DNA of 64,000 nt from SZUA-430 sp965227535 (GCA_965227535.1 OZ245761.1:5022001-5086000), one strand, 5' to 3'; shown: positions 17,993-27,889, numbered from the stretch's first letter. Program-made: numbers and translations. The notes: generated by a model from the letters alone, not told the origin.

Positions 17993-18280
17993 CTACGGGC
18001 GGTCTTCGCGCCCATGCCAAATGCGCACGATGAAAACCGTTTCGGTCGATGCGCGATAAGCGTAGCGCACGACGTAGGCGGACTGCCCGAACGGAACGAC
18101 GAGTTCGCGAAGGCCCTGCACGGCAGAGGGCCGGCCGCGTTCCGGTAGCGTGCTCAACGACCCGATCGCCTCAACGAGCGTCGTTGCTGCTCGTTCCGAA
18201 GCTTTGGCGTCCTTGTCCGCAAGAAAGGTCTTGAGTCGTTCGAGATCGGCGACGGCTTCCGTCGATACGACGAGCTTCAC
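17993..18280 (-). CDS. parE: ParE/RelE-family toxin
   Basis: A 95-residue protein with the RelE/ParE fold pattern: VSTEAVADLERLKTFLADK (two helices), a LPERGRPSAVQGLRELVV strand pair and a final VFIVRIWHGRED strand with the family's (R/I)-W-HGR ending. ParE toxins target DNA gyrase and RelE toxins cleave ribosome-bound mRNA; the short helices and terminal HGR favour ParE. The GTG start at 18280 overlaps the antitoxin stop by 4 bp (GTGA), the usual antitoxin-first order. Two bp separate it from the convergent glnE. Confidence 0.85.
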   Translation of the reverse strand: MKLVVSTEAVADLERLKTFLADKDAKASERAATTLVEAIGSLSTLPERGRPSAVQGLRELVVPFGQSAYVVRYAYRASTETVFIVRIWHGREDRP

Positions 18281-18597
18281 AACTTGCGCGATCTCGGCTT
18301 AGGCAGCTCGGCGGCCGTGCCCCAACTGCGCACCCACGCCTGAACTTCGTCCCAAGGCACGCCTTCCCCGTTGCGCTCGAACGCCTCGTAGCTGCGCGCA
18401 TCTTCAGCTAAGGCCGAAGGCGCCCACGGCCCACGTCCGTCCCGCCGCATCGCTTCAAGGTCGTTCGGCCAAACCTCGTTGGCGCCTACAAGATCGGCGA
18501 TCAATTCGGAGATGGTCGTTCCCAACTCGGCAGCTCTAGCTTCCAAGGCCTGAGCAGTCGCAACGTCAACTTCAACCGTGCGTGTCTTCGGGTTCAT
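18277..18597 (-). CDS. Ribbon-helix-helix antitoxin
   Basis: A 106-residue protein with an N-terminal ribbon-helix-helix pattern: TRTVEVDVATAQALEARA (strand and helix A), then LGTTISELIADLV (helix B). The C-terminal half is acidic and Trp-containing (VPWDEVQAWVRSW), which fits the toxin-wrapping tail of ParD-like antitoxins; VxWDEVxAW is recurrent in these. It probably neutralises the downstream ParE-type toxin and represses its own promoter. The ATG at 18597 fits the RHH start; a slightly longer ORF begins at 18624. Upstream is the RND membrane-fusion gene's end. Confidence 0.82.
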   Translation of the reverse strand: MNPKTRTVEVDVATAQALEARAAELGTTISELIADLVGANEVWPNDLEAMRRDGRGPWAPSALAEDARSYEAFERNGEGVPWDEVQAWVRSWGTAAELPKPRSRKL

Positions 18598-18642
18598 GTG
18601 ACCAGAATATCCTCGACCAGGCACGCTGTCGAGAATCGCCGA

Positions 18643-19773
18643 TTAGGTTACCAACCGGACCTTCTGCCCGGTCTCAAGCCGCTCGGCGCCGCGGATGATC
18701 ACGCGTTCGCCTTCCTTCAGCATGCCGATGACTTCGACTATGTCGCCGTCGGCTGCGCCCACTTCGACGGCGATGCGCTCGGCCTTGTTCTCTTTGTTAA
18801 GCTTGAAGAGATACGTGTTGTCTTCACGCAGCACCAACGCGTCGCGCGGCACCGCCAGCACCGACCGCGGCTCGGCCGACGGGATGAGAACCTTCGCCGC
18901 ATCGCCGACAAACGCCGACCCCGGCTCCAGTGCCAAGCGCACCTCGACGGTCCGGCTTTGCTCATGCCCGACCGGCACGATCACGCGCACGGTTGTCTGC
19001 ACATTTTTGCCCTGAAGCTCCGCCGTCACGCGCATTGTCTCGCGCAGATGCTGCATCGACGAGATCGGCACCTGCGTCGCGATCTCGATCGCGTCCAGAT
19101 CGACCAGCCGCACGACGTCCTTGCCGGGGTTCGCATACTCGCCCGCGTTGATCAATCGCGACACGACGCGGCCCGAGAACGGCGCGCGAATCTCGGAATG
19201 ATCGAGCTGATACTGCGACCGCTTCGCCGCTGCTTCCGCCTGCTTCAGCGCCGCCTCATTCGCATCGCGCGTCGACGTCGCCTGATCGAGCCCCGCCTTC
19301 GAGACGACCTTGCGATCCATCAACTCCTGCATGCGCCGCGCCTGCGCACGGTCATAGCGAACCTGCGCGTTCAGCTTCGCGACATTCGCCGTATCTGAAT
19401 CGCGCTGCATCCGCGCGAGATTGGCGTCGAGCCGCGCAATCACATCGCCTTGCTTCACGACCGTGCCGACGTCGGCGACCCACTCGACGCGGCCTTCCAC
19501 ATCCGCCGCCAGCTTAGAATCGTTGCGCGACACGACGGTGCCCGGATAGCTCGCTTGCGGCGCGATGCGCGTCGCTTTCACATGCGCGACGCTGACGGGT
19601 GGAAACTCAGCCTCATCCGGATTGATCGCCGCCTCGGCCTGCTTCACCGCGGCAACCTCGCCCGACGGCACCAAGCGCCACGCGCCGAACGCTAGGACGA
19701 CAAGAACAACGACGCCGCCGCCCAACTTGCGGCGATCCATCGCCATCAGTTTCGCCAAAACATTCTTGATCAT
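18643..19773 (-). CDS. RND efflux periplasmic adaptor (membrane fusion protein)
   Basis: A 376-residue HlyD/AcrA-type adaptor. It has a cytoplasmic start and one TM helix (about residues 18-38), a lipoyl/barrel-sandwich domain split around a coiled-coil hairpin (DSDTANVAKLNAQVRYDRA ... LKQAEAAAKRSQYQLDHS), and the return strand IRAPFSGRVVSRLINAGEY. A beta-barrel and membrane-proximal domain follow. It links the RND pump to an outer-membrane channel (not encoded here). The ATG at 19773 overlaps the pump's stop (ATGA), so the pair is an operon with the pump first. Confidence 0.93.
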   Translation of the reverse strand: MIKNVLAKLMAMDRRKLGGGVVVLVVLAFGAWRLVPSGEVAAVKQAEAAINPDEAEFPPVSVAHVKATRIAPQASYPGTVVSRNDSKLAADVEGRVEWVADVGTVVKQGDVIARLDANLARMQRDSDTANVAKLNAQVRYDRAQARRMQELMDRKVVSKAGLDQATSTRDANEAALKQAEAAAKRSQYQLDHSEIRAPFSGRVVSRLINAGEYANPGKDVVRLVDLDAIEIATQVPISSMQHLRETMRVTAELQGKNVQTTVRVIVPVGHEQSRTVEVRLALEPGSAFVGDAAKVLIPSAEPRSVLAVPRDALVLREDNTYLFKLNKENKAERIAVEVGAADGDIVEVIGMLKEGERVIIRGAERLETGQKVRLVT

Positions 19774-22700
19774 GCAGCCACCTTCCAAGTGGGTGTCGGT
19801 GGAGTCATAGGTTCTCTCGTGATCGCAACGGGCCGCTCGCCCAGGCGCAGCATCGCGGGGATCAAAATGACGGTGAATATATGGCTGATCAATATGCCGC
19901 CGACGATCACCGCCGCGAGCCCGCGATAGATGTCCGCCCCCGCGCCGGGAATCACGACCAACGGCAACATGCCGAACACGGCGGTCAACGTGCTCGAGAA
20001 GATCGGCCTGAGCCGCGTCTCAAGGCTCGACCGCACGGCCTCTGCCCGCGTCATGCCTTCCGCCTCCGCCTGCCGCGTGCGGGCGACGAGCAGGATGGTG
20101 TTGTTGACGACAAGACCAAGCACGATGATGAACCCGATCATGGTCAGCAAATCGAGCGGCTGGAACACGAATAACCCAACGAACTGCAACGCCGCGACGC
20201 CGCCGACAGTGCCCAGCGGCAACCCAATCGTCGCAATCGCGGAATCGCCGACGGACTTGAACAGCGCCGCCATAATCAAAAACAGCAGCAGCACCGCGAG
20301 CGCGAAATTCTTCCCCATCGTCCACAACGCATTGTCGAGATGGTCCGCCGCCGCGCCGTAGAACACACGTCCGTCCTTCGGCAGCAGTTTCTTGATCTCC
20401 GGCTCGATCTCGTTGCGAACGACCGCCAGCGCATCCGACAGCGCCACGCCTTCAGGCGGCTGGAAGTTGAGCGCAATGGTCCGCCGCCGATCGAGACGAT
20501 ACGTGCCGCTCGCCGCCAGCGACTGCTTGACGTCGATCAACTGCCCCAGCGGCATCACCCCGGCGTTCGGCGTCGACACCGGCGTGCTGATCAAACTCTC
20601 CGCGGAGGGCAGGGGAGTCGACTTCAGAATGATGTTGAGCCGCTTGTCGCCGTCATAACGCCGCCCCGCATATTCGCCTTCGCCAAGCGACTGTACGACG
20701 CTCGCGACATCCGCGCGCGTCCACCCGGCCTCGCTGATCGCGCGGTCATTCGGCGTGATCTTGAACTCGGGCCGGTCATAGTCGAGCGACGGTTGCGGAT
20801 TGACCGTCGCATCCGGAAACCGCGCGCGCAAAAGATCGACGCCCCGTCGCGCCGCGGTCCGCATGGCCTCGGCATCGGTCGACTGTACGTTGATAGCAAT
20901 GCCGCCGCCCGCGTCGAAGCCCCCGAACAAACTGCCCACGGCCGCAAACCCCTGCGTGTCCGGCAGATCCTTCAAGATGTCCTTGCGCACGATGTCGAGC
21001 ATCTTTGGCGACAGATCCGCGTCGTCCTTCACGCGCACCGCCATGTTCAAATTGCCCGGCCCGTAATTGATCAAATAGTAGTTCAGCAACGCCGGCTGCT
21101 TCTCGCCCTTCATGTACGGCGTGAGCCGTTCGATGATGGGCTTCGCAATTTCGTTCTCGGTGAACTCGGTCGTCGCGGCAGGCGGCAATTGGAAAAACAC
21201 GTCGATTGCCGCACGCTTCACTTGCGGCAAATATTGAAGGCTCGGCGCCAACAAAATCGTGCCGGCGAGCGACCCGCCGATCAAACCGCCGATCCAAAGC
21301 CTGCGCTTGCGCGGCGTGTCCGTTGTGCCCATCACGTAGTCGGCAATGCCGCGCCAAACGCTGGCGAACTCCGGCACCTTGGGCCTCGTCTGGAGAAACA
21401 GCACCGACAACATCGGCACGACCGTCACCGCCACGATCAGCGAAATCAAAACTGCCGCCGCAATCGTGAGCGACAAGTCGGCGAAAAGCTGCCCTTCAAC
21501 GTCCTTGATGAAGATGACGGGCAGGAAGATCGCCACATTCGTGGCCGTCGTCGCGAGCAGCGCGCCCCAAACCTGGTCGGTACCCTTCTGCGCCGCCTCC
21601 GCCGCCGGCATCCCGTGCTCGCGCAATCGCAAGATATTCTCGAAGGCCACGATCGCTGCGTCCAGCACCATGCCCGTCGCAAACGCCAAACCCGCCAGCG
21701 ACACGACGTTGATCGTCCGCCCGCTCATCTGCAGCAGCACGATCACCGCGAACAGACAAATCGGAATGGCCGCGGAAATGATCAGCGTCGCGCGCCACTC
21801 GCGCATGAAGAACCACAACACGCCGACCGCCAGCAGAATCCCTAAGATCAAATCCCGCGACAACATCTCGATCGCTTGATTGATGAAGTGCGACGGATCG
21901 AACGAGTACTCCAGCTTGACGCCTTGCTCCTTCGCCGGCCCCTCGTTGATCCTGACGAGCTCTTCCTTCACCGCCGTCACGGTGGCGAGCACGTTCGCCC
22001 CCGTCTCACGCACGATACGGAAGCCGAGCGCCGGGTTGCCGTTCTGATAGCCGAACGAATTGCGCTTCGCCCGCGCGACCTTGACCTCCGCGACGTCACC
22101 CAGCAGCACCGGCTTGCCGTCGCGCCACTCCAGGATCATCCCCTTCAAATCGGCAACCGAATACCGTCCCCGGAACGAAAGGTCATATTGCCGCCGGCCC
22201 ACGTCGATCGACCCACCCGAGACGTCGTCGGAGGACGCGATCTGCCGCGAGATCCGCGGAATCTGAATCCCAAGCGACGCGGCTTTCATCGGATCGAACA
22301 CGATCTGCAGCTCTTCCTGGCTGCCCGTCAGGTTCATCTCGACGCTGCCGACGCCCGGTATGGCCTCAAGCCGCGGCGCCACCGTGTAGCGCAGGAACGT
22401 CTCGTAATCCTCGATCGCGCGCGGATTGCCCGGCGCCAGCTGCATGAACACATAGAGCAGCGACGCGTTCGAATCCTGCGTGTTGGCCAGCAGCACGAAC
22501 GGCCGCTCGGAGTCGGCAGGCAGCGACGGAATACGCGCAATGCGCCCGATCACATCGACCAGCGTCTGCTGCATGTCGGTGCCGATCGCAAAGGTGAGGT
22601 TGACATAAGCGCCACCCGACCCGACGAACGAATTCATCTCCTGCAGGCCCGAAATACCCTGCAGCACCTCTTCCTGCGGCTCGACGATCTGCGCCTCGAC

Positions 22701-22877
22701 CTCGCGCGGAGTCGACGAACGCCACCCGGTCTGAATACCGATCTGCGGCCGCTCGATGTCGGGGAAAAGCTGAATGGGCAAAGTGCTCAGCGCGAACACG
22801 CCGAACAGAATGGTGACGGCGACGCCCACCGCAACAGCCGCAGGGCTCCTCAGGCTCATAGCCGTCAGCGCGCGCAC
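19770..22877 (-). CDS. RND efflux permease (AcrB/MexB-like superfamily)
   Basis: A 1035-residue proton-driven RND exporter with the two-fold repeat: TM1, a large periplasmic porter domain, TM2-6, then again TM7, porter, TM8-12. TM1 is followed by LPIQLFPDIERPQIGIQT, the usual porter entry. The TM4 region reads GMVLDAAIVAFENILR, where the conserved Asp of the proton relay is present, and TM10 has VVNNTILLVARTRQ. The long single-chain pump with one adaptor fits hydrophobic or metal-organic drug exporters; the substrate is unknown. The GTG at 22877 has GGAG 7 bases upstream; an ATG 6 codons in is also possible. Confidence 0.95.
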   Translation of the reverse strand: MRALTAMSLRSPAAVAVGVAVTILFGVFALSTLPIQLFPDIERPQIGIQTGWRSSTPREVEAQIVEPQEEVLQGISGLQEMNSFVGSGGAYVNLTFAIGTDMQQTLVDVIGRIARIPSLPADSERPFVLLANTQDSNASLLYVFMQLAPGNPRAIEDYETFLRYTVAPRLEAIPGVGSVEMNLTGSQEELQIVFDPMKAASLGIQIPRISRQIASSDDVSGGSIDVGRRQYDLSFRGRYSVADLKGMILEWRDGKPVLLGDVAEVKVARAKRNSFGYQNGNPALGFRIVRETGANVLATVTAVKEELVRINEGPAKEQGVKLEYSFDPSHFINQAIEMLSRDLILGILLAVGVLWFFMREWRATLIISAAIPICLFAVIVLLQMSGRTINVVSLAGLAFATGMVLDAAIVAFENILRLREHGMPAAEAAQKGTDQVWGALLATTATNVAIFLPVIFIKDVEGQLFADLSLTIAAAVLISLIVAVTVVPMLSVLFLQTRPKVPEFASVWRGIADYVMGTTDTPRKRRLWIGGLIGGSLAGTILLAPSLQYLPQVKRAAIDVFFQLPPAATTEFTENEIAKPIIERLTPYMKGEKQPALLNYYLINYGPGNLNMAVRVKDDADLSPKMLDIVRKDILKDLPDTQGFAAVGSLFGGFDAGGGIAINVQSTDAEAMRTAARRGVDLLRARFPDATVNPQPSLDYDRPEFKITPNDRAISEAGWTRADVASVVQSLGEGEYAGRRYDGDKRLNIILKSTPLPSAESLISTPVSTPNAGVMPLGQLIDVKQSLAASGTYRLDRRRTIALNFQPPEGVALSDALAVVRNEIEPEIKKLLPKDGRVFYGAAADHLDNALWTMGKNFALAVLLLFLIMAALFKSVGDSAIATIGLPLGTVGGVAALQFVGLFVFQPLDLLTMIGFIIVLGLVVNNTILLVARTRQAEAEGMTRAEAVRSSLETRLRPIFSSTLTAVFGMLPLVVIPGAGADIYRGLAAVIVGGILISHIFTVILIPAMLRLGERPVAITREPMTPPTPTWKVAA

Positions 22878-23030
22878 GTAGACTCTCCAACCCGACCCAG
22901 CCGGATTTGAGAGGCCTCCTCTGGCTTTTAAAAATCACATGGCCGTTACAACGCTCACGGTCCCGTGCGTTTAGTTACCTAGCCGTAAACCTCGGCAATT
23001 CGCAGACGCATCAGGGCTTCCAGTTCGGGC

Positions 23031-24437
23031 TCAAGAACAGGGTCCGAACAAGGCGGCATAATCGCGCCACGGGCCTAGACCCATTTCCTTCCGCCGCGCG
23101 TCCAGCCGGTCCGGATCTTCGACGCCGACTTGCGGCTGCCACCTGCCGTCCTTGCAGGTCACTTGCGTGCCATAGCGTTGCAGTCGCCCGTCCGTGACGG
23201 CCACACGGTCCCAGAGCAATGCGTAGTTTGAGGGGCGCACGCGCCCCAGCGCTAACAGCGGCTCAAGCCGCTTCAGAACATCGCGTTGAAACTCGGGATC
23301 CAGATCGGCGTGCTGCACGATCAGCCAACCATAGAACTCCGCGCCCTCGCCATCCTTGTCGTCGTCGAACCAATCGCGCGTCTGCAACAGAGTTTTGACG
23401 CGCGCGCTGTTCTCCTTGTCGGCTCGTTCAACTTTGCCCCAGATCTGCTGGAACGCGTCCGCACGCCCCTTGTCGTTGTCCTTGCCGAAGTCACCCACGC
23501 GCGTGACCATTTTGCGTCCATACTGTTCCAACCGTCCGCGGCGGGTCAATTCTGCACCAATGTCGGCCGGCGGGCTTTCATTCAGAAGCGCCTCTACGGC
23601 CGGCCACTCGCGCTCGAACCGCTTCATGAATCCGTCTAGAGAGGTTGGCGGGGCCGGATCTTGAACGAGGTCCGTGCGCACAAGCGCCAACCCTCCCCAC
23701 GGCATGCGGGCTTCGTCTCCGGCCCGCTGAAGCACTTGCCATTGCTCGCGCAAATAGGTCGACCCAATTGTCGTCGACGGAAGGCGCAACGGCATCAGGC
23801 CTGCATCGCGGCCGTCGACCGCGTGACTTGGCCAGCGCCCACTGTCGAGAATGGCGATGATCGCTCGCACGAAACGGTACGTCGTGTCGCGGGCCGGCTC
23901 GTTGAACAGGCAACTTTCGATCTCGCCGGCGGTCTTGCCATTCACGCGACGGTCGCCATCGAGGCGGAAGACGGCCCGCGCCCAAATTGCTCTATGCGCA
24001 TCGAGCTGCGTCAAGCCGTCGCCGGAAATCCTCGATGCGCGTTCACGCCAGCCTTGATAGCGCGCCTCCGCCGATATCATCGCGCTGCGCCAACCCGCGC
24101 GGTCCCGGGCAAGCGCTGCGCCTGACAGGATCGCGCTTAGCGCGGAAGCTCGACCGCGCCTCTGCACTGACGACCATAAGTCGTTTGGGTCTGTGTTCGG
24201 ATTTGTTGCAGCCTTGTCCGCAAGCGTCTTGAGCTGATCGAGACGCGCGCGTCCTTCTGTGCCGAGATCGAACCGCCAGGTCGCCCAGCGTGGGTCGCGG
24301 CAAATGTCGATACGTCCTTGCTGCGCTTCTTCGAGCACGGCGGGCAAGTCTGCATTACCCGGCAACGGCGCGCGCGTCACGCAACCGCTGCACAGCAACA
24401 ACAGCAGAACAGTGATAAACCCGGCGCGCGCCATCAT
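23031..24437 (-). CDS. Putative lipoprotein with C-terminal DUF6624-like domain
   Basis: A 468-residue protein beginning MMARAGFITVLLLLLCSGC, a signal peptide with a lipobox (LCSGC) that predicts an acylated Cys at residue 19. The mature protein is Trp/Arg-rich and helical. The last ~130 residues contain a GEGAEFYGWLIVQHADLDPEF segment followed by RYGTQVTC and LDARRKEMGL, matching the DUF6624 pattern (QHAD-x4-FQ, RYGTQ). The two adjacent ATGs (24434 and 24437) start the signal peptide; a longer ORF from 24503 would bury it. Function unknown. Confidence 0.72.
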   Translation of the reverse strand: MMARAGFITVLLLLLCSGCVTRAPLPGNADLPAVLEEAQQGRIDICRDPRWATWRFDLGTEGRARLDQLKTLADKAATNPNTDPNDLWSSVQRRGRASALSAILSGAALARDRAGWRSAMISAEARYQGWRERASRISGDGLTQLDAHRAIWARAVFRLDGDRRVNGKTAGEIESCLFNEPARDTTYRFVRAIIAILDSGRWPSHAVDGRDAGLMPLRLPSTTIGSTYLREQWQVLQRAGDEARMPWGGLALVRTDLVQDPAPPTSLDGFMKRFEREWPAVEALLNESPPADIGAELTRRGRLEQYGRKMVTRVGDFGKDNDKGRADAFQQIWGKVERADKENSARVKTLLQTRDWFDDDKDGEGAEFYGWLIVQHADLDPEFQRDVLKRLEPLLALGRVRPSNYALLWDRVAVTDGRLQRYGTQVTCKDGRWQPQVGVEDPDRLDARRKEMGLGPWRDYAALFGPCS

Positions 24438-24513
24438 GCCCCCAAGGAACAGGATAACGCGACGATCACTCGTTGCGAATACCCGCGGCATGTGCGCAAT
24501 CACACCGTGGGGC

Positions 24514-25914
24514 TTAAGATACTCGCATTAGCAACCCAAGCGCGAATTCGGACAGCGTGTCATCTCGAGCGCCCATGATGACGATGCGGTCGCCGGGGCG
24601 GGCGAGGGTGACGAGCTTGTCGCCGCAGGCTTTGCGGTCGGCGATGTAATGCGCGACGCGGCCGGCGGTCGCGACGCCCTTGACGATGTCGGCGCTCGTG
24701 ACCGTCTTCGTCGTTGTGCCGCCATAGTAAGCGGGGTCCGGCATGACCAGCACGTCGCTCTCGTGCATCTCCTCGCCGAAGCAGGCGATCAGCTCGTCCT
24801 TCATCAGCATCAGCGGGCGATAGCCGTGCGGCTGAAACATCACGAGCAGGCGTCCTGGAAACGCATGCAGCGTCTTCAACGTCGCGGCAATCTTGTCCGG
24901 GTTGTGCCCGAAATCGTCGATCACCGTGACGCCGTTGGCCGTGCCCACGATCTCGAACCGCCGCTTGATGCCGCTGAACGTCGACAGCGCCGTCACCGCA
25001 TCGGCAAGCGAAACGCCGCAAGCCCGCGCCGCGCCAAGCGCCGCCAGCGCGTTCGACACGTTGTGCACGCCCGGCACGTTGAGCCGAACGTCGAAGCGCG
25101 CGCCCGTATCGCGCTCGGTCAATTCGAACGCCATACCGTCCGGTGCCGGTTTCAACCGCCCCGCGAACAGCGTCGCGCGTAGGTCGGTGAGGCTGAACGT
25201 GATTGCGTTGTCATGCATGCGCGCCAGCGCCCGCGTCTCCTCGTTGTCGAGATTGAGAACCGGCGTCTCCGCCTTCGCCGTGAAGTCCCGAAACAGCGCG
25301 CGCAATTCGTCCATCGTCTTGTGATCGAGCGACACGTTGGTCACGACGGCGACCTTCGGCCGGTAGAGCGCGATCGACCCGTCGCTCTCGTCCACCTCGC
25401 TGACGAAGGCGTCGCCGTCGCCGACCACGGCGCTCGCGAACGGCACGTCGGGCGCGACGAAGTTCTTCATCACCGCGCCGTTCATGATCGTGGGTTTTAA
25501 GCCCGCCTGCTCGAAGATCCAGCCGGCCATCCCCGTTGTAGTCGACTTGCCGCTGGTGCCGCCGACCGCGACGCTCGTCTTCGCCGCGTTGAACAGCGTC
25601 GCGAGCAACGCCGCGCGCCGCATCATCGGCAGATCGAGCCGCCGCGCCGCCTGTACGTCGGGCACGGTCTCCTCGATGGCCGCCGACGTGATCAGCACCT
25701 GATCGCGCGACGTCACGCCGCTGCCGTCCTGCGCGAAAAGCCCGATCCCGCGCGACTTCAGGAACTCGAACTTTTGGCCGAGCCGCCCCTGATCCAGCGA
25801 ACGGTCAGACCCGTCGACGGCAAACCCTTGTCCGCGCAGAATCAGCGCCAGCGGCAACATTCCGCTACCGCCGATTCCGCAGAAGAAATAACGTGCGTTT
25901 CGATTCAGGCTCAT
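24514..25914 (-). CDS. mpl: Mur ligase family protein (Mpl/MurC-like)
   Basis: A 466-residue Mur ligase. The N-terminal UDP-binding domain starts YFFCGIGGSGMLPLALIL; the ATP P-loop is VGGTSGKSTTTGMAG; the central domain contains a DESDGS loop and VSLDHK metal/ATP residues; the C-terminal domain carries DDFGHNPDKI. MurC itself is normally within the dcw cluster, so a solitary copy divergent from an LD-carboxypeptidase is more consistent with Mpl, which ligates UDP-MurNAc to recycled tripeptide. This is inference: the specificity is not proven by sequence. The ATG at 25914 begins the conserved fold; a start five codons upstream is also possible. Confidence 0.8.
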   Translation of the reverse strand: MSLNRNARYFFCGIGGSGMLPLALILRGQGFAVDGSDRSLDQGRLGQKFEFLKSRGIGLFAQDGSGVTSRDQVLITSAAIEETVPDVQAARRLDLPMMRRAALLATLFNAAKTSVAVGGTSGKSTTTGMAGWIFEQAGLKPTIMNGAVMKNFVAPDVPFASAVVGDGDAFVSEVDESDGSIALYRPKVAVVTNVSLDHKTMDELRALFRDFTAKAETPVLNLDNEETRALARMHDNAITFSLTDLRATLFAGRLKPAPDGMAFELTERDTGARFDVRLNVPGVHNVSNALAALGAARACGVSLADAVTALSTFSGIKRRFEIVGTANGVTVIDDFGHNPDKIAATLKTLHAFPGRLLVMFQPHGYRPLMLMKDELIACFGEEMHESDVLVMPDPAYYGGTTTKTVTSADIVKGVATAGRVAHYIADRKACGDKLVTLARPGDRIVIMGARDDTLSEFALGLLMRVS

Positions 25915-25973
25915 GCGCTTGTGTTGCACATGGACCGTGACCCGTAAATGGCCCCGACCGCCAGGAAGCCCGC

Positions 25974-26801
25974 ATGAAAATCGGCATCGTCGCGCCTGCC
26001 AACCGCATGGACCCCGCCGTCGCCGAACGCGTGAAGCAATTCGCCGCCGATCTTTACCCGGACGACGTCACGCTGCAGATCCATCCGCAATGTTTCCTGT
26101 CGTCGGGCCACTTTGCCGGCGATGACCAAGCCCGCGCCCGCGCCTTCGTTGAAGTGGCCAACGACCCATCGATCGACGCGCTCTGGTTCGGCCGCGGCGG
26201 TTACGGCTCGTGCCGGATCCTGGAATACGCGCTGCCGAAACTATCCGAGACTGCGTGGAACAAAACATATCTAGGCTACAGCGACATGGGCTCGCTGCTC
26301 GGCGCACTCTACGCGAGAGGTTTTCCGAATCTCGCCCACGGCCCCATGCCGTCCGACATCGCGCGGCCAGGCGGCGAAGCCGCCGTCAAACGCGCACTCG
26401 CGTTCCTCGTCGACCGTGACCCCGCCTCACTCGAACCATCGATGGAAGGCGCACGCCGTGTCGCCTTCAACATCGAAACCCTCGCCGGCCTGATCGGCAC
26501 GCCATATGAGCCGGATCTCACCGGCCACGTCCTCATGCTGGAAGAAATCGCGGAATACATGTACCGCATCGACCGCTCACTCTTTCACATCCTCTCAAGC
26601 CCAAAGATGCGCCGCCTCTCAGGCCTGCGCCTCGGTCGCTGCAGCGACATCCCAAAGAACGATCCGGATTTCGGTAAAACGGAAGTCGAAGTCGCCGAAT
26701 ACTGGTGCAACCGCACCGCCATCCCCTACCTAGGCCGCGCCGACATAGGCCACGACGCGGACAATAGGGTCGTGCCTTTTGGCGCTCCACGCGTCGCTTA
26801 A
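25974..26801 (+). CDS. ldcA: LD-carboxypeptidase (peptidase S66, LdcA)
   Basis: A 275-residue cytoplasmic murein-tetrapeptide LD-carboxypeptidase that removes the terminal D-Ala to give recyclable tripeptide. The fold starts KIGIVAPANRMDP; GRGGYGSCRILEY is the substrate loop; the nucleophile Ser is in YLGYSDMGSLLGAL; the Glu in LMLEEIAEYMYRIDR and the C-terminal His in ADIGHDADN complete the S66 triad. It is divergent from the Mur ligase with a 59-bp gap, and its product is exactly the substrate of Mpl, supporting a peptidoglycan-recycling pair. Its TAA overlaps the convergent potA stop. Confidence 0.92.
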   Translation: MKIGIVAPANRMDPAVAERVKQFAADLYPDDVTLQIHPQCFLSSGHFAGDDQARARAFVEVANDPSIDALWFGRGGYGSCRILEYALPKLSETAWNKTYLGYSDMGSLLGALYARGFPNLAHGPMPSDIARPGGEAAVKRALAFLVDRDPASLEPSMEGARRVAFNIETLAGLIGTPYEPDLTGHVLMLEEIAEYMYRIDRSLFHILSSPKMRRLSGLRLGRCSDIPKNDPDFGKTEVEVAEYWCNRTAIPYLGRADIGHDADNRVVPFGAPRVA

Positions 26802-27889
26802 TTTTTCAGAAGGATCAGCGCCTTCGGATCCCACGTCACGTAGACCGGCTTCGCCGGATCGAAGCCCGTCGCAGTCGCGCCGTCGACGTTTTGGGCGGCG
26901 ACGGCGATCGGCGCCTCGCGGCCTTTGATGTGAACTTGATAGTGGCTGCGGTCGCCGAGATAGGCGGCCGCTTGGATGTTGCCTTCGACGAACGGTCCCG
27001 ACGAAGGCTTCGTGCCGGTGAGGTTTAGCTTCTCCGGCCGGATCGCGGCGACGATCTTGTCGCTCGGCTTCAAGCCCGGGAGCGTCGGCGCAGTGAACGT
27101 GCCGAAACCGGGGCCTTCAAGCGTCGCCTCGCCGCCGTTGACGGCCTTCACCATCGCGTCGATCAGGTTGATCGTGCCGATGAACGTCGCCACTTCGACG
27201 TTGCCCGGCGCTTCGTAGAGATCTTTCGGCGCCGCGATCTGCAGCACCTTGCCTTTGCCCATGACCGCGATGCGGTCCGACATCGACAGCGCCTCTTCCT
27301 GATCGTGCGTCACGAACACGAAGGTGATGCCCACGCTCTTCTGCAGCTGGCGCAATTCGATCTGCATCTCCTCGCGCAATTTCTTGTCGAGCGCACCGAG
27401 CGGCTCGTCGAGCAACAACACCTTCGGCCGCTTCACCAGAGCGCGCGCGAGCGCCACGCGCTGCCGCTGCCCGCCCGACAGCTGATCGCCGCGCCGCGTG
27501 CCGAAACCGCTGAGCTTGATCATCGCCAGCGCTTCTTCGACGCGGCGGTTCAATTCCTTCCGCGACAGCCTCTCCTTGCGCAGGCCGTAAGCGATGTTGT
27601 CGTAGACGTTCAGATGCGGAAAGATCGCGTACGACTGGAACACCATGTTCGTCGGCCGCTTGTAGCTCGGGATCAGCGACGACGCCTGACCGTCGATGTA
27701 AATCTCGCCCTCAGTCGGAAACTCGAACCCGGCGATCATCCTCAGCAAGGTGGTCTTGCCACAACCCGAAGGCCCCAGCAGCGAGAAGAACTCCCCGCGC
27801 TCGATATTGAAGTTCGCCGCGTCCACCGCCTTGGCGCCGCCGGCGAACTGCTTGGTCACATTCTCGATACGGATGATGTTGTCGGCCAT
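26798..27889 (-). CDS. potA: Polyamine-type ABC transporter ATPase (PotA/PotG)
   Basis: A 363-residue ABC ATPase. Walker A is LGPSGCGKTTLLRM, the Q-loop lies in NMVFQSYAIF, the signature is LSGGQRQRVALARAL, Walker B is VLLLDEPLGALD and the H-loop is FVFVTHDQEEALS. A C-terminal TOBE-type regulatory region (about 265-363) is present, as in PotA and other spermidine/putrescine/Fe(III) importers. Energises the two permeases encoded immediately upstream (8-bp gap). The ATG at 27889 gives MADNIIRIENVTK; the longer ORF is rejected. The operon lacks its own binding protein; a PotD-like gene is 23 kb away at 52975-54099. Confidence 0.92.
   Translation of the reverse strand: MADNIIRIENVTKQFAGGAKAVDAANFNIERGEFFSLLGPSGCGKTTLLRMIAGFEFPTEGEIYIDGQASSLIPSYKRPTNMVFQSYAIFPHLNVYDNIAYGLRKERLSRKELNRRVEEALAMIKLSGFGTRRGDQLSGGQRQRVALARALVKRPKVLLLDEPLGALDKKLREEMQIELRQLQKSVGITFVFVTHDQEEALSMSDRIAVMGKGKVLQIAAPKDLYEAPGNVEVATFIGTINLIDAMVKAVNGGEATLEGPGFGTFTAPTLPGLKPSDKIVAAIRPEKLNLTGTKPSSGPFVEGNIQAAAYLGDRSHYQVHIKGREAPIAVAAQNVDGATATGFDPAKPVYVTWDPKALILLKN

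Noticed and set aside
20340..21845. 501-codon ORF antisense to the RND pump
   Set aside because: Shadow with very high Arg/His content.
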